The notes under the pieces were generated by a model. That model worked only from the letters and a program-made list of their open reading frames with translations, made no database searches and was not told where the DNA came from. From assembly GCA_017416485.1 (NCBI GenBank), contig JAFQCH010000005.1:96031-160030 (forward strand): a stretch of 64,000 nucleotides of DNA, in the 5' to 3' direction. Source of the DNA: Clostridia bacterium (lineage in GTDB: Bacteria > Bacillota > Clostridia > Oscillospirales > Acutalibacteraceae). Below are positions 33,826 to 41,492 of this stretch, in pieces. A program made the translations under genes and the position numbers. Every line of letters begins with the position of its first letter. Position 1 is the first letter of the stretch.

Positions 33826-33981
33826 TTATGCTGCGGTGGTTAAGATGTTTTCAATGTTAAGTGTGCCGTCGGGGTTTGCTGTGATGCGAGTTTTGCATCC
33901 TTTTACTACAATCTCCACAACCCTGCGGTCTTCACTTACATCACAGACGCGCTTATTATTAAGGTTGCGAACTTCACTCAT
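33826..33981 (-). CDS. Small phage protein of 51 residues
   Basis: ATG 33981 with AAAGGAGGAAACGCCT; stop TAA at 33,826. Sequence MSEVRNLNNKRVCDVSEDRR then VVEIVVKGCKTRITANPDGTLNIENILTTAA. A beta-hairpin-like pattern (VVEIVVKGCKTRI / GTLNIEN) found in many small proteins of clostridial phages and conjugative elements. Strong ribosome site, coding bias and flanking terminators on both sides make it credible as a gene. Function unknown. Confidence 0.75.
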   Translation of the reverse strand: MSEVRNLNNKRVCDVSEDRRVVEIVVKGCKTRITANPDGTLNIENILTTAA

Positions 33982-34020
33982 AGGCGTTTCCTCCTTTCTT
34001 TATTTCTGTTGTAAAGCAAA

Positions 34021-34072
34021 AAGCCGACACAAAACATTCAAGGTATAAACCTCTGAATGCTCGTGCCGGCTT
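34021..34072 (-). terminator. Long hairpin terminator upstream of the 51-residue gene
   Basis: Leftward: AAGCCGGCAC...GCATTCAGAGGTTTATACC TTGAATG...GTGTCGGCTTTTTGC forms a two-part stem ending in TTTTT. It lies between the 64-residue gene and the 51-residue gene, the same design as the hairpin at 33,729-33,790. Confidence 0.65.
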
Positions 34073-34140
34073 GAACTCACTTGGTTCTGCTCGTCTTTGA
34101 GCTGTATATTTTATGCGAATCCCTCACTTGGGGTTTCTGC

Positions 34141-34335
34141 TTACTTTGTTGTTTCTGCTGCTTGAACAATTTGTGTCATCAGCATTCCTACAGAAATCGT
34201 TTCGTAGGCGTTTTCTTTAGCTTTCTTTATTCTTAATGCGTATTCTCCTGTTTCAGTTTTTACTGCTTCTCCAAGAGGAATGTGTTCTTTAGGGGTGTAG
34301 ACCATTTTGCTTTTTTTCGGAATTTTATCTTTCAT
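34141..34335 (-). CDS. Hypothetical small phage protein
   Basis: 64 residues; ATG 34335 with AAAGGAGGAACCCGA. Very basic N-terminus (MKDKIPKKSKMVYTPKEH), then a compact segment and a helical end (ISVGMLMTQIVQAAETTK). It follows the regulator gene in the early leftward operon. Not recognised. Confidence 0.6.
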   Translation of the reverse strand: MKDKIPKKSKMVYTPKEHIPLGEAVKTETGEYALRIKKAKENAYETISVGMLMTQIVQAAETTK

Positions 34336-34352
34336 TCGGGTTCCTCCTTTAT

Positions 34353-35153
34353 TTAAAATGGATAGTCAGGATCGTTATATTCATCGTAGTCATCTTCTAA
34401 ATCATCGACCATAAAGGCCTCTATAGCCTCAATCAAACCTTTTCTTATTTTGGGGTGTTTTGTATAGTTTTTTACTAAATCGAAGACATCATTTACGAGA
34501 CTACTAAGGCGTGATTCATCGTTATTCCCGCACAAGAATTGAGAACCTACACCGTCTTTATACAACCATATTTCTCTTGCAAAAGCACTTTTATCACCAC
34601 ATCTATATACGCTTTTGCTTATGTCCATAAGATACAGAACCGCTCCGTTTTTCAATCGTAAGCTGTAGCATTCATCATTTATATGTGTGTGATAGCCAAA
34701 TGAACGAGACGGAAATACTACTCGGGTGACTTGTTCGGGATAGCCACCCTCATTTTCTTCCGAGAAAGTTTCTAAATAAAAGAGAGGATGTTCTACATCA
34801 CCGTCGTAGTCAGTTTCAATGCTATTAAGATAGTCCTTGGAAAGTATATACCATTCAAGTTTTTCTTTCGTGGTATCTGATTTTAATTTCCCAAGAAAAG
34901 ATACGAGGTAAAGCTCTGTGGGTGTAAGTTCTGAAAGGTTAATATTCAATAGCGTATCAATACTAACATTGAGAGCTTTAGCAATTTTTACAATAAAATC
35001 TATACCAGGTTTGCCCGCATCATCTTTTGTAATACGAGAAATATATCCTGTACTAACGCCAGCCTCTGCTTCTATTTCTCCTATTTTTTTACCTTGTTCT
35101 TTTAAGATGAAAGAAATATTATCGAGCATTATTTTTTTATCAAATTCACTCAT
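34353..35153 (-). CDS. XRE-family phage regulator
   Basis: 266 residues; ATG 35153 with CAAGGAGTGATATTTT. HTH at about residues 10-65 (IGEIEAEAGVSTGYISRIT, then IDFIVKIAKALNVSIDTLL). The C-terminal 190 residues are not a protease-type domain I recognise; they contain a beta-rich core (RVVFPSRSFGYHTHINDECYSLRLKNGAVLYLM), cupin-like in outlook. First gene of the leftward early operon from the promoter at 35,187-35,215, so a cro- or repressor-like role is likely. Confidence 0.82.
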   Translation of the reverse strand: MSEFDKKIMLDNISFILKEQGKKIGEIEAEAGVSTGYISRITKDDAGKPGIDFIVKIAKALNVSIDTLLNINLSELTPTELYLVSFLGKLKSDTTKEKLEWYILSKDYLNSIETDYDGDVEHPLFYLETFSEENEGGYPEQVTRVVFPSRSFGYHTHINDECYSLRLKNGAVLYLMDISKSVYRCGDKSAFAREIWLYKDGVGSQFLCGNNDESRLSSLVNDVFDLVKNYTKHPKIRKGLIEAIEAFMVDDLEDDYDEYNDPDYPF

Positions 35154-35186
35154 AAAATATCACTCCTTGCTGTTGATTACGAAATC

Positions 35187-35215
35187 ATTTTATCACAACT
35201 TGAAGAATATGTCAA
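35187..35215 (-). promoter_or_regulatory. Strong leftward sigma-70-type promoter
   Basis: TTGACA (35,210-35,215) and TAAAAT (35,187-35,192) with a 17-base spacer drive the 35,153 gene and probably the early operon. The spacer overlaps the dyad ACAACTT...AAGTTGT, a plausible operator for the regulator it expresses. Confidence 0.8.
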
Positions 35216-35624
35216 GTAAAAGTTGTAATTTGTATTTTAGGTCAAAGTTCGACAAAAAAGTTGAAAAAACTATCAAAAAGTGGAGCGTATAGGCATAAAT
35301 TTGTACTAAAGTGGGGTAAAGTGGTTTTTTTTTGCACCTTTTATACTTCGGATATAAATTAAAAATATAATGGCATGGCGCAAAACATAATAATACTGAC
35401 AGTGATTATAATGTTGTTATTTATATAATAAAAAAATTTTTTTAAATTGAAAATGACTCCCAATGTCTGTGTCATACTTGTTGAAACAGCGGGGTTTATA
35501 GCGTTTTAGCTGTTTCAAAACGTGTAATAATTTGCTGTTTACCGGACAGTAAGCGTCCGTTTTTACTGAAAATTTATTGAAAAATTTATATATATAAGGT
35601 AAAATAAATTGAGGAGTTGATTTT
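35216..35624. other. AT-rich control region between early and lysogenic arms
   Basis: About 410 bases without a gene. It holds a perfect dyad TTGAAACAGC / GCTGTTTCAA (35,481-35,490 and 35,509-35,518), then CGGAC-7-GTCCG with TTTTT (35,543-35,564), and a TTGAAA-17-TAAAAT promoter-like pair just before the 35,625 gene (35,584-35,612). The first two together look like a transcribed leader with an attenuator. Confidence 0.5.
35543..35564 (+). terminator. Short hairpin with U5, candidate attenuator
   Basis: CGGAC, AGTAAGC loop, GTCCG, TTTTT. It lies 60 bases before the 35,625 start, and no known gene ends upstream on this strand, so it may regulate readthrough into the HTH gene. Confidence 0.5.
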
Positions 35625-36239
35625 ATGCTTGGCAAAAATAAGAAGAGATTTAAGAATTTCGGAATATCCGATGAAGAATTCATAAAACGCATGAAAGAGA
35701 CACGATTTTTAGCTTCTCATAATCAGGCTTGGAAGGTTGATGACCCATCTCTTTTTGATGCGGTAATTAGAAATGCAGACATTCATCGTAATGACAAGTA
35801 TGTATTTCATCACTCCGTCTGCGATATGGACCCGGATAATCTGACCCTGTATATAGGAGATATAAGTCAAAAGCCTACTTTCGGTCATATGTTCAAACTC
35901 TTAATGCATGACGCTCAAGTAACTATAGAGAATTTGTCGGCAAAGACCGGTATTTCGGTAAAAGCAATTCAAAGAATAAGAAACAATGAAACTGACAGGA
36001 TTAATCTAAATTACTTAGTAGCAGTTGCTCTTGCTTTGCACCTTCCTTATGAAGACAGTATTCGCTTAATTAATACTGCAGGATATAGCCTTCGTGAATA
36101 TATTGAAATAGAGGTTATTTATGACCTTATACTTAAAAACGCAAGTGATTTAGACTACGTAAAAAATGGTGATAGAGTAGAAAACTGTAATAAGATTTTA
36201 GAGAGATTAGGGTGTCCACCACTAACAAAAACTGAATAG
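35625..36239 (+). CDS. HTH-domain protein, probable phage regulator
   Basis: 204 residues; ATG 35625 with GAGGAGTTGATTTT. The N-terminal third (FKNFGISDEEFIKRMKETRFLASHNQAWKV) is unrecognised. A HTH of XRE/Cro type lies at about 90-155 (MFKLLMHDAQVTIENLSAKTGISVKAIQRIRN, then LNYLVAVALALHLPYEDSIRLINTAGY). Similar proteins occur in Clostridia near prophage immunity regions. First rightward gene after the control region; may repress or activate the neighbouring arm. Confidence 0.7.
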   Translation: MLGKNKKRFKNFGISDEEFIKRMKETRFLASHNQAWKVDDPSLFDAVIRNADIHRNDKYVFHHSVCDMDPDNLTLYIGDISQKPTFGHMFKLLMHDAQVTIENLSAKTGISVKAIQRIRNNETDRINLNYLVAVALALHLPYEDSIRLINTAGYSLREYIEIEVIYDLILKNASDLDYVKNGDRVENCNKILERLGCPPLTKTE

Positions 36240-36289
36240 GTTGTCACTGGCCGTATTTGACATCCTTTAATATTATTTTACCAAACGAA

Positions 36290-36329
36290 AGTAGGTAAAA
36301 TAGTAGAATTAAAAGTAGAAAAAAAGTAG
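36290..36329 (+). repeat. Four AGTAG direct repeats at helical spacing
   Basis: AGTAG starts at 36,290, 36,302, 36,314 and 36,325, that is, every 11-12 bases, within AAAGTAGG/ATAGTAGA/AAAGTAGA/AAAGTAGG. They lie just upstream of the winged-helix gene at 36,352. OmpR/PhoB-type winged helices bind tandem half-sites of about this spacing. Confidence 0.65.
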
Positions 36330-36351
36330 GAATTGAAAAGAGGCGTTTCCT

Positions 36352-37173
36352 TTGGTTGAAATGTACATTTTAGCTGACAGTATCGTTGTCAATTCAGATA
36401 ACGAAACCATAACGATAAACAACCAAGAAATACAACTGCGACCGCAGTGCCATAAACTACTTGTTGCTTTAGCACAGTGTGGTAAATATGACAGGTTTGC
36501 TACCTTTAGAATGATTGGAGATAATTTGTGGTATGCGGATGGTGGCTGGGGGCCCGACAAAAAACAATCTTTGAAAGATTGTGTAGCGGAGTTGCGTAAA
36601 TATGTTCCTTATGTGAAAAGCGTTAGGGGGAAGGGCTATAAGTTGGATTGCAAGGTTCAACATATTCCATCTTTCATCCTTGGACATATAGGCACAGGGA
36701 AGACACGCTCATTTTATGAATTCGAGTTTGATTCCTTTAAACTAAAAGAAAGAGAAATTCGTGGTCAGCTTTCTCTTGTTACCTATCAAATCACAAATCT
36801 GATGGAGCATATAAACTCCCATATTGATAAATGCGCTGACGAAACTCCATACCAAAAGGTACTTAAGTCAAATTTGCTAAAAGCAAAAGCATCGTTAGAA
36901 TTTGCAAAAACAGAATTGTCAAATCGTGAGACAGAATTAGTGAAAGCGATGCAGGATTCGCTGGAGTTATATAAAAAAGTGAAACGTTGTGAAGTGGATT
37001 TTGAAGACACTAAAAAGGAACGTACATCTTTAAAGGAAACATATACTTGCCTTGCGGATTGGTGTTACGATGCGAAATTTGAAATACGCAGGCTTAAAAA
37101 TACAATTAATGAAACAGTGGAACAAAAAGATGATTTTCAAGCTATATTATCTGCCCTAATAAATGAAAAATAA
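36352..37173 (+). CDS. OmpR-type winged-helix protein with long coiled coil
   Basis: 273 residues from TTG 36352 (AGAGG eight bases ahead); ATG 36361 is a later in-frame alternative without a good site. Residues 1-100 form a Trans_reg_C/PhoB-like winged helix: MYILADSIVVNSDNETITINNQEIQL, LKDCVAELRKYVP and the hallmark VRGKGYKLD. There is no receiver domain. LGHIGTGKTRSF (about 112) recalls a P-loop but is incomplete for an ATPase. Residues about 125-270 are coiled coil. An auto-regulated DNA-binding protein is likely; no described family comes to mind. Confidence 0.7.
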   Translation: MVEMYILADSIVVNSDNETITINNQEIQLRPQCHKLLVALAQCGKYDRFATFRMIGDNLWYADGGWGPDKKQSLKDCVAELRKYVPYVKSVRGKGYKLDCKVQHIPSFILGHIGTGKTRSFYEFEFDSFKLKEREIRGQLSLVTYQITNLMEHINSHIDKCADETPYQKVLKSNLLKAKASLEFAKTELSNRETELVKAMQDSLELYKKVKRCEVDFEDTKKERTSLKETYTCLADWCYDAKFEIRRLKNTINETVEQKDDFQAILSALINEK

Positions 37174-37250
37174 TAACTAAATGGATGCTGTCACGCGTCA
37201 TTAAAAAAAGCTGTCGTTCTTATTATCTAATAAAACTAAATTTCATATAA

Positions 37251-38489
37251 TTACACATACATCATACCTGGCATCTTAACATTATCCCTTCCATCAAGGG
37301 GCATTTTAAGATTATGCAATAAACAACCATAAGTAATAGCTTGTTTACCGAAACGGCTGCGAAGGTCCTCAACGGCATCTTCCAGTCGTTCTCTTTTTTC
37401 AATTCTCTGAATATCGGTAAAGAAAGATAACTGTTCGGTCGTAGTTTGTGGTACAAGGTTTATTGCTCGAATGGTTACAGCCCTCACGTTAGAATGCCAG
37501 ATATGTTTTTCCTTGAAAAGTTGATATCCAGCTTTGGCTATTTCTGAGGGCAGTTGTGTTTTCAGCGGTAATTTGCACTGATACTGTGAGCCGAACAAAT
37601 CATTACCTCTGACAAATATCTGTACACCGGTAGCGGATAACTGATGCACCCTCAATCGGTGACCAACATCCTGACTCAATGCAAGAATCACCCTCCATAC
37701 CTCATCATCATTTTCAAGGTCAGAAATGCAGGTAATTCCGTGTCCTACAGATTTTACGGGAGAAACAAAATCTCGGTGCATTACTCTTGAAGAATCCGTG
37801 CCGTTGGCATATCTCCAAAGAGCTATACCATTAACACCGAGCAGAAGTTTTAAATATTGAGGATCTGCGTTTGCTACATCCCCGATTGTATGAATACCTA
37901 CTCTTGCCAATTTAGCTGTTGTGGCTCTGCCGCAGTATATCATTTCACTACAGTCAAGGGGCCACACCTTTTCTTTGAAGTTTTCCTTCCGGATTTCTGT
38001 GATTGCATCAGGCTTTTTCATATCACTTCCTAATTTAGCAAATATTTTATTATATGAAACACCAATGCTTACTGTTAGTCCCAACTCCTCTCGAACCGAG
38101 CGCCTGATTTCTTCAGCTATGGTCATAGCATCTCCGTAAACATATCTGCTACCTGTTACATCAAGCCAGCACTCGTCCATCCCAAAAGGTTCAATGAGGT
38201 CGGTGTACCTTTGATAGATTGCTTGGGTTAGCTTTGAGTATTTAAGGTATTGGTCGTATTGGGGCGGGACAACGATTAAATCCTTACATAACTGCTTTGC
38301 CTCCCAGTTCACCATTCCTGTCTTTACCCCCGCTTTTTTTGCTTTCTCTGATTTAGCGAGAACAATGCCGTGGCGTTCTTCTGTCGAACCACAGACAGCC
38401 ACAGCCTTTCCTCTTAATTTAGGGTTAAGCATCATTTCCACCGAAGCATAAAAACAGTTTAAGTCACTATGCAAAATTGCTCTTTCCAT
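37251..38489 (-). CDS. Y-family DNA polymerase (DinB/UmuC type)
   Basis: 412 residues from ATG 38489 (MERAILHSDLNCFYASVEMM). Catalytic HSDLNCFYASVE (about 7-18) and MDECWLDVTGS (about 104) give the metal carboxylates; SIGVSYNKIFAKLGSDMKKPD (about 143) is the family signature; HhH and little-finger regions follow. It performs error-prone lesion bypass. Prophages often carry such genes. It is transcribed leftward from the promoter at 38,595-38,623, across the start region of the opposing regulator. Confidence 0.93.
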   Translation of the reverse strand: MERAILHSDLNCFYASVEMMLNPKLRGKAVAVCGSTEERHGIVLAKSEKAKKAGVKTGMVNWEAKQLCKDLIVVPPQYDQYLKYSKLTQAIYQRYTDLIEPFGMDECWLDVTGSRYVYGDAMTIAEEIRRSVREELGLTVSIGVSYNKIFAKLGSDMKKPDAITEIRKENFKEKVWPLDCSEMIYCGRATTAKLARVGIHTIGDVANADPQYLKLLLGVNGIALWRYANGTDSSRVMHRDFVSPVKSVGHGITCISDLENDDEVWRVILALSQDVGHRLRVHQLSATGVQIFVRGNDLFGSQYQCKLPLKTQLPSEIAKAGYQLFKEKHIWHSNVRAVTIRAINLVPQTTTEQLSFFTDIQRIEKRERLEDAVEDLRSRFGKQAITYGCLLHNLKMPLDGRDNVKMPGMMYV

Positions 38490-38531
38490 CAAGAAAACAC
38501 CACTTTTCTCAAATTAACTTCCCAAAAAGTA

Positions 38532-38561
38532 TTGACAATGTGAAGTTGAGAGGTGTATAAT
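38532..38561 (+). promoter_or_regulatory. Rightward promoter of XRE regulator
   Basis: TTGACA (38,532-38,537), 18-base spacer, TATAAT (38,556-38,561). Copies of AACTTCTC/GAGAAGTT lie inside and downstream (GAAGTTGAGAG, TAACTTCTC, AACTTCTCATAA, GAGAAGTTAC), probably the operators of the encoded HTH protein. Confidence 0.8.
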
Positions 38562-38594
38562 CAGGGTGTAACTTCTCAAACTTCTCATAATTTT

Positions 38595-38623
38595 ATGTTA
38601 GCGACAAAAAATGTGTTTGTCAA
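38595..38623 (-). promoter_or_regulatory. Leftward promoter of Y-family polymerase
   Basis: TTGACA (38,618-38,623), 17-base spacer, TAACAT (38,595-38,600), pointing towards the polymerase gene. It faces the rightward promoter at 38,532, so the two transcripts overlap by a short distance. Confidence 0.65.
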
Positions 38624-38680
38624 TACCTTTTGTGATTTTGGAGAAGTTACAACTGAAAATTTTTTATGGAGGGAATGATT

Positions 38681-39112
38681 ATGACTTTTTCCGACAAAGT
38701 AAAAAGAGCAAGAGAAGTAGCAGGGTTAACTCAAGATGAACTTGCCCAAGCAATAGGTGTTTCTCGCCGTACAATCACTGCTTATGAATCCGAAGGAGCT
38801 GTGGCAAGACGCTCTACCACAGAAAAGCTCGCATACGCTCTTAAGGTATCTGTAAAATACCTCACAGATGAAAAATGCACAGACCCCTTGGCAGAAATTG
38901 AAAAAGATGAATACATTGAACAAGCTCGTGCTTTATATGGTTCAAAGGGAGTTCGTGATATGGATGAACTTCTCAAAGACAATGCAGCTCTGTTTGCGGG
39001 TGGCGACCTTTCTCAAGAACAGAAAGATGCCTTCTTCGAAGCAGTTATGAAAGCTTATATAACTTGTAAAGAAGAAGCTAAAATTAAGTTCGGTAGCAAG
39101 AACAATGGTTAA
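38681..39112 (+). CDS. XRE-family repressor
   Basis: 143 residues from ATG 38681 (MTFSDKVKRAREVAGL), with GGAGGG seven bases upstream; the ORF's first codon at 38666 precedes that site. Clear HTH in residues 5-60 (LTQDELAQAIGVSRRTITAYESEG, AYALKVSVKYLTD). The C-terminal helical part (YIEQARALYGSKGVRDMDELLKDNAALF) is like that of ICE/prophage repressors cleaved by ImmA-type proteases, one of which is encoded at 40,481. Likely controls its own promoter and that of the polymerase. Confidence 0.85.
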   Translation: MTFSDKVKRAREVAGLTQDELAQAIGVSRRTITAYESEGAVARRSTTEKLAYALKVSVKYLTDEKCTDPLAEIEKDEYIEQARALYGSKGVRDMDELLKDNAALFAGGDLSQEQKDAFFEAVMKAYITCKEEAKIKFGSKNNG

Positions 39113-39158
39113 GTCCGTATTTTGGGACAGTAAAGACGTTAAACTTTATATGTGGGGA

Positions 39159-39187
39159 TTGAATGCCCTCATTACATAATGTATAAT
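39159..39187 (+). promoter_or_regulatory. Promoter of J-domain/HIRAN/ImmA operon
   Basis: TTGAAT (39,159-39,164), 17-base spacer, TATAAT (39,182-39,187), 49 bases before the 39,236 start. Confidence 0.7.
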
Positions 39188-39235
39188 TGTTTTTGCAAAT
39201 TGGTAGTCACATTATTATGGAGGTAGGTGTGTTTT

Positions 39236-40039
39236 ATGGAAGATAGTAATATTATTCTTTTTCCTGACTTTGAAGCGTTGAAAAAAGAAGTGGAGAAGTT
39301 GAGAACAGAGATATCAATGCTCCTACTTGAAAGAGACGAGCTCAAATTAGTAGTTTGTAAAAATATAGAAACTGCATATATGTTAGCCCTTGGCAGTCTT
39401 GAATATAAGGCTTATGAATTGCATTGTGCTGTATTGCGTTTAAAAAGAAAAATAGACCTTATCCAAGCAAAAAAGAATCGCCAGGAAAAGGTTGTTCTTA
39501 TTGATATTGATGAACAGCTCGATGAGGAGTTTGCTGAATATCAACAGCACCTCGATGAACAAATTGACAAAATGAATAAGGCGCTCGACCACAGTAAAGG
39601 TACACCCCTCACTGCAGAAGAGACAATAGAAATAAAGAAAGTTTATCGTAATATTGTGAAAGCACTCCATCCTGACTTGCATCCTGATGTTACACTTGCC
39701 CAACTGCAACTGTTCCAAAATGCAGTTCAGGCGTATGAAAACGGTGACTTGAATAGCTTGCGAATTATCCACGAAATGGTCGCAGACCCTGTTATACCGG
39801 AAGTCGGAGAAAATGGTATGGCATTGTTAACCAAAGAAAAAGAGCGTCTTACAAAATCCCTCGAACTTATCCATCAACAGATTTCAGAAATCAAATCAGA
39901 GTACCCGTACACTATGAAAGACGTTGTAAACAACCCGGAAAAGATAGAAGAAAAGAAGACCGAACTACAAAGCCTAATTGAAGAACTGAAAGAAGTATAT
40001 GATTGGTACGAGGCTCGAATAAAAGAATTATTAAGGTGA
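39236..40039 (+). CDS. Coiled-coil protein with J-like domain
   Basis: 267 residues from ATG 39236 (MEDSNIILFPDFEALKKE), with GGAGGT eleven bases upstream. N-terminal and C-terminal thirds are coiled coil. The middle (residues about 120-185) reads TAEETIEIKKVYRNIVKALHPDLHPDVTLAQLQLFQNAVQAYENGDLNSLRII, with the HPD tripeptide between two helices as in J-domain co-chaperones of Hsp70. First gene of a tight rightward operon. Role unknown; it could recruit host DnaK to a phage or regulator complex. Confidence 0.72.
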   Translation: MEDSNIILFPDFEALKKEVEKLRTEISMLLLERDELKLVVCKNIETAYMLALGSLEYKAYELHCAVLRLKRKIDLIQAKKNRQEKVVLIDIDEQLDEEFAEYQQHLDEQIDKMNKALDHSKGTPLTAEETIEIKKVYRNIVKALHPDLHPDVTLAQLQLFQNAVQAYENGDLNSLRIIHEMVADPVIPEVGENGMALLTKEKERLTKSLELIHQQISEIKSEYPYTMKDVVNNPEKIEEKKTELQSLIEELKEVYDWYEARIKELLR

Positions 40040-40043
40040 TAAT

Positions 40044-40442
40044 ATGAGTGATATTATAAAAAGTGATGAAGGCGGACTCGTTGGCTTGTTCCACGGAAAA
40101 GGTGGAGGCTTATCAATTCCTAAGCCATTTGAAAAAGACATCTACCTTTTTGATAGCTATGTTGCAGGAACAACGCACATTCCGGGAATTGAAGAGCTTG
40201 AACCACATTTGAATGTTGATGACAAACTTAATTTTTACCGTGAACCGGATAACAAGTACGACCCTAAAGCTATCGTTATAAAAAACAGCGATGGTATAAA
40301 AATAGGTTATGTGCCAAAAGAGGATAATGTTATATTTTCCCGTTTGATGGATGCAGGGAAATTGTTGTTCGGTAGAATCACCCAAAAAGAGAAAAAAGGA
40401 AAATGGCTGAAGATAAATATTAAGATTTACCTTCATGAGTAA
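40044..40442 (+). CDS. HIRAN-domain protein
   Basis: 132 residues; ATG 40044, four bases after the previous stop. Residues about 35-130 form a HIRAN domain: YVAGTTHIPGIEELEPHLNVDDKLNFYREPDNKYDPKAIVIKNSDGIKIGYVPKEDNVIFSRLMDAGK. HIRAN domains bind 3' single-strand DNA ends or damaged forks in eukaryotic HLTF and occur alone in bacterial and phage operons. With the J-domain-like protein before it and the ImmA-type protease after it, a damage-sensing role in induction is attractive but unproven. Confidence 0.85.
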   Translation: MSDIIKSDEGGLVGLFHGKGGGLSIPKPFEKDIYLFDSYVAGTTHIPGIEELEPHLNVDDKLNFYREPDNKYDPKAIVIKNSDGIKIGYVPKEDNVIFSRLMDAGKLLFGRITQKEKKGKWLKINIKIYLHE

Positions 40443-40480
40443 AATACCTTATATCATTATAATGTAAAGGAGGGTTGGCA

Positions 40481-41035
40481 TTGACCTACGAGGAAATTCA
40501 TACTTCGGTTGAAACTCTTGTAAAAAAATATGAAGAGCGTGACCCCTTTAAGCTGTGTCGTGCAATGGGTATTATTTTGCTTTTTCAATCGTTAGGTACT
40601 GCACCAGATGCAATAAAAGGTTTCTTTCTTGAAAGCAAGCGAATCCGAACTATTACGGTCAACTCTGACCTCCCAGAAGTAATACAAAGAATAATAGTGG
40701 CTCACGAATTATGCCACGCAGAAAATCATCGAAAAAGTGGCATCCACGCTTTCCATGAAGTAGCAATGTTCGACCAGACCTCTGTCTATGAAAAAGATGC
40801 CAATCTTTTTGCCGCCGAGCTGCTTCTTGAGGATAAGGATGTACTTGAGGCTTTGAACCAAGATACAACCTTCTTCACGGCTGCAGCTTCACTGCGTGTT
40901 CCGGCAGAGCTTTTAGACTTTAAGTTCCGTGTTATGAAATGGAAAGGTTTTATGTTAATTGAGCCACCAACAAACGCCCGTAGTAATTTTATGCGTAACA
41001 TGGAGGTTCCTGAAAATGCAGACTACTACTGCTAA
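40481..41035 (+). CDS. ImmA/IrrE-family metallopeptidase
   Basis: 184 residues from TTG 40481 (TYEEIHTSVETLVKKYEERDP), placed six bases after AAAGGAGGG. Zinc motif IVAHELCHAENH (HExxH, about 82-93), followed by the family's YEKDANLFAAELLLEDKDVLEAL with the third metal ligand. ImmA of ICEBs1 cleaves the ImmR repressor after DNA damage; the XRE protein at 38,681 is the natural substrate here. The operon order regulator, accessory genes, ImmA supports this. Confidence 0.92.
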   Translation: MTYEEIHTSVETLVKKYEERDPFKLCRAMGIILLFQSLGTAPDAIKGFFLESKRIRTITVNSDLPEVIQRIIVAHELCHAENHRKSGIHAFHEVAMFDQTSVYEKDANLFAAELLLEDKDVLEALNQDTTFFTAAASLRVPAELLDFKFRVMKWKGFMLIEPPTNARSNFMRNMEVPENADYYC

Positions 41036-41306
41036 ACCTATAAAAGTTTATGTAGCCGTTAAGACGGATTTTTCTGAAGACGGCACAATGCTTCCAAGGG
41101 AAATCACCTGGGAAGATGGAGAGAAATTTACAATTGAACGAATCCTTGATATAAGACAAGCACCTGCTATGAAAGCCGGCGGTCAAGGTGACAGATACAC
41201 AATAATAATCAAAGGAAAACAAAGCTATCTTTTCTTTGAAAGAAGTACGAACCTTACTGGAAATTACATTGGTAGATGGTTTGTAGAAAGAAAAATAACC
41301 TCATAA
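41016..41306 (+). CDS. Conserved mobile-element protein of unknown function
   Basis: 96 residues from ATG 41016 (MQTTTAKPIKVYVAVKTDFS), which overlaps the ImmA-type gene by 20 bases and has GGAGG about ten bases ahead. Beta-rich (IKVYVAVKTDFSEDGTMLPREITWEDGEKFTIERILDIRQA ... YTIIIKGKQSYLFFE). Sequences of this form follow ImmA in many clostridial mobile elements. No known activity. Confidence 0.7.
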   Translation: MQTTTAKPIKVYVAVKTDFSEDGTMLPREITWEDGEKFTIERILDIRQAPAMKAGGQGDRYTIIIKGKQSYLFFERSTNLTGNYIGRWFVERKITS

Positions 41307-41318
41307 ATTTCACTTCTT

Positions 41319-41356
41319 AATCCAGACACAATTAAAACTGATGGCTGGATTTTGTT
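41319..41356 (+). terminator. Weak terminator after ImmA operon
   Basis: AATCCAG (41,319-41,325) and CTGGATT (41,345-41,351) pair around a 19-base loop, followed by TTTGTTG. Confidence 0.5.
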
Positions 41357-41416
41357 GATTTAACCGTAATAACCAGCTTATAAATGACAGTAAATACTAT
41401 TAAATATAAGAAAACA

Positions 41417-41445
41417 TTGAAAATATCGAATGTGTGTGATACAAT
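41417..41445 (+). promoter_or_regulatory. Promoter of the LlaJI-like restriction-modification operon
   Basis: TTGAAA (41,417-41,422), 17-base spacer, TACAAT (41,440-41,445), 48 bases before the HTH gene. Confidence 0.75.
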
Positions 41446-41492
41446 AGACTTCTAAAAATCTGTTCATTTTCAAACAGTAATGAGGTGCCAGT

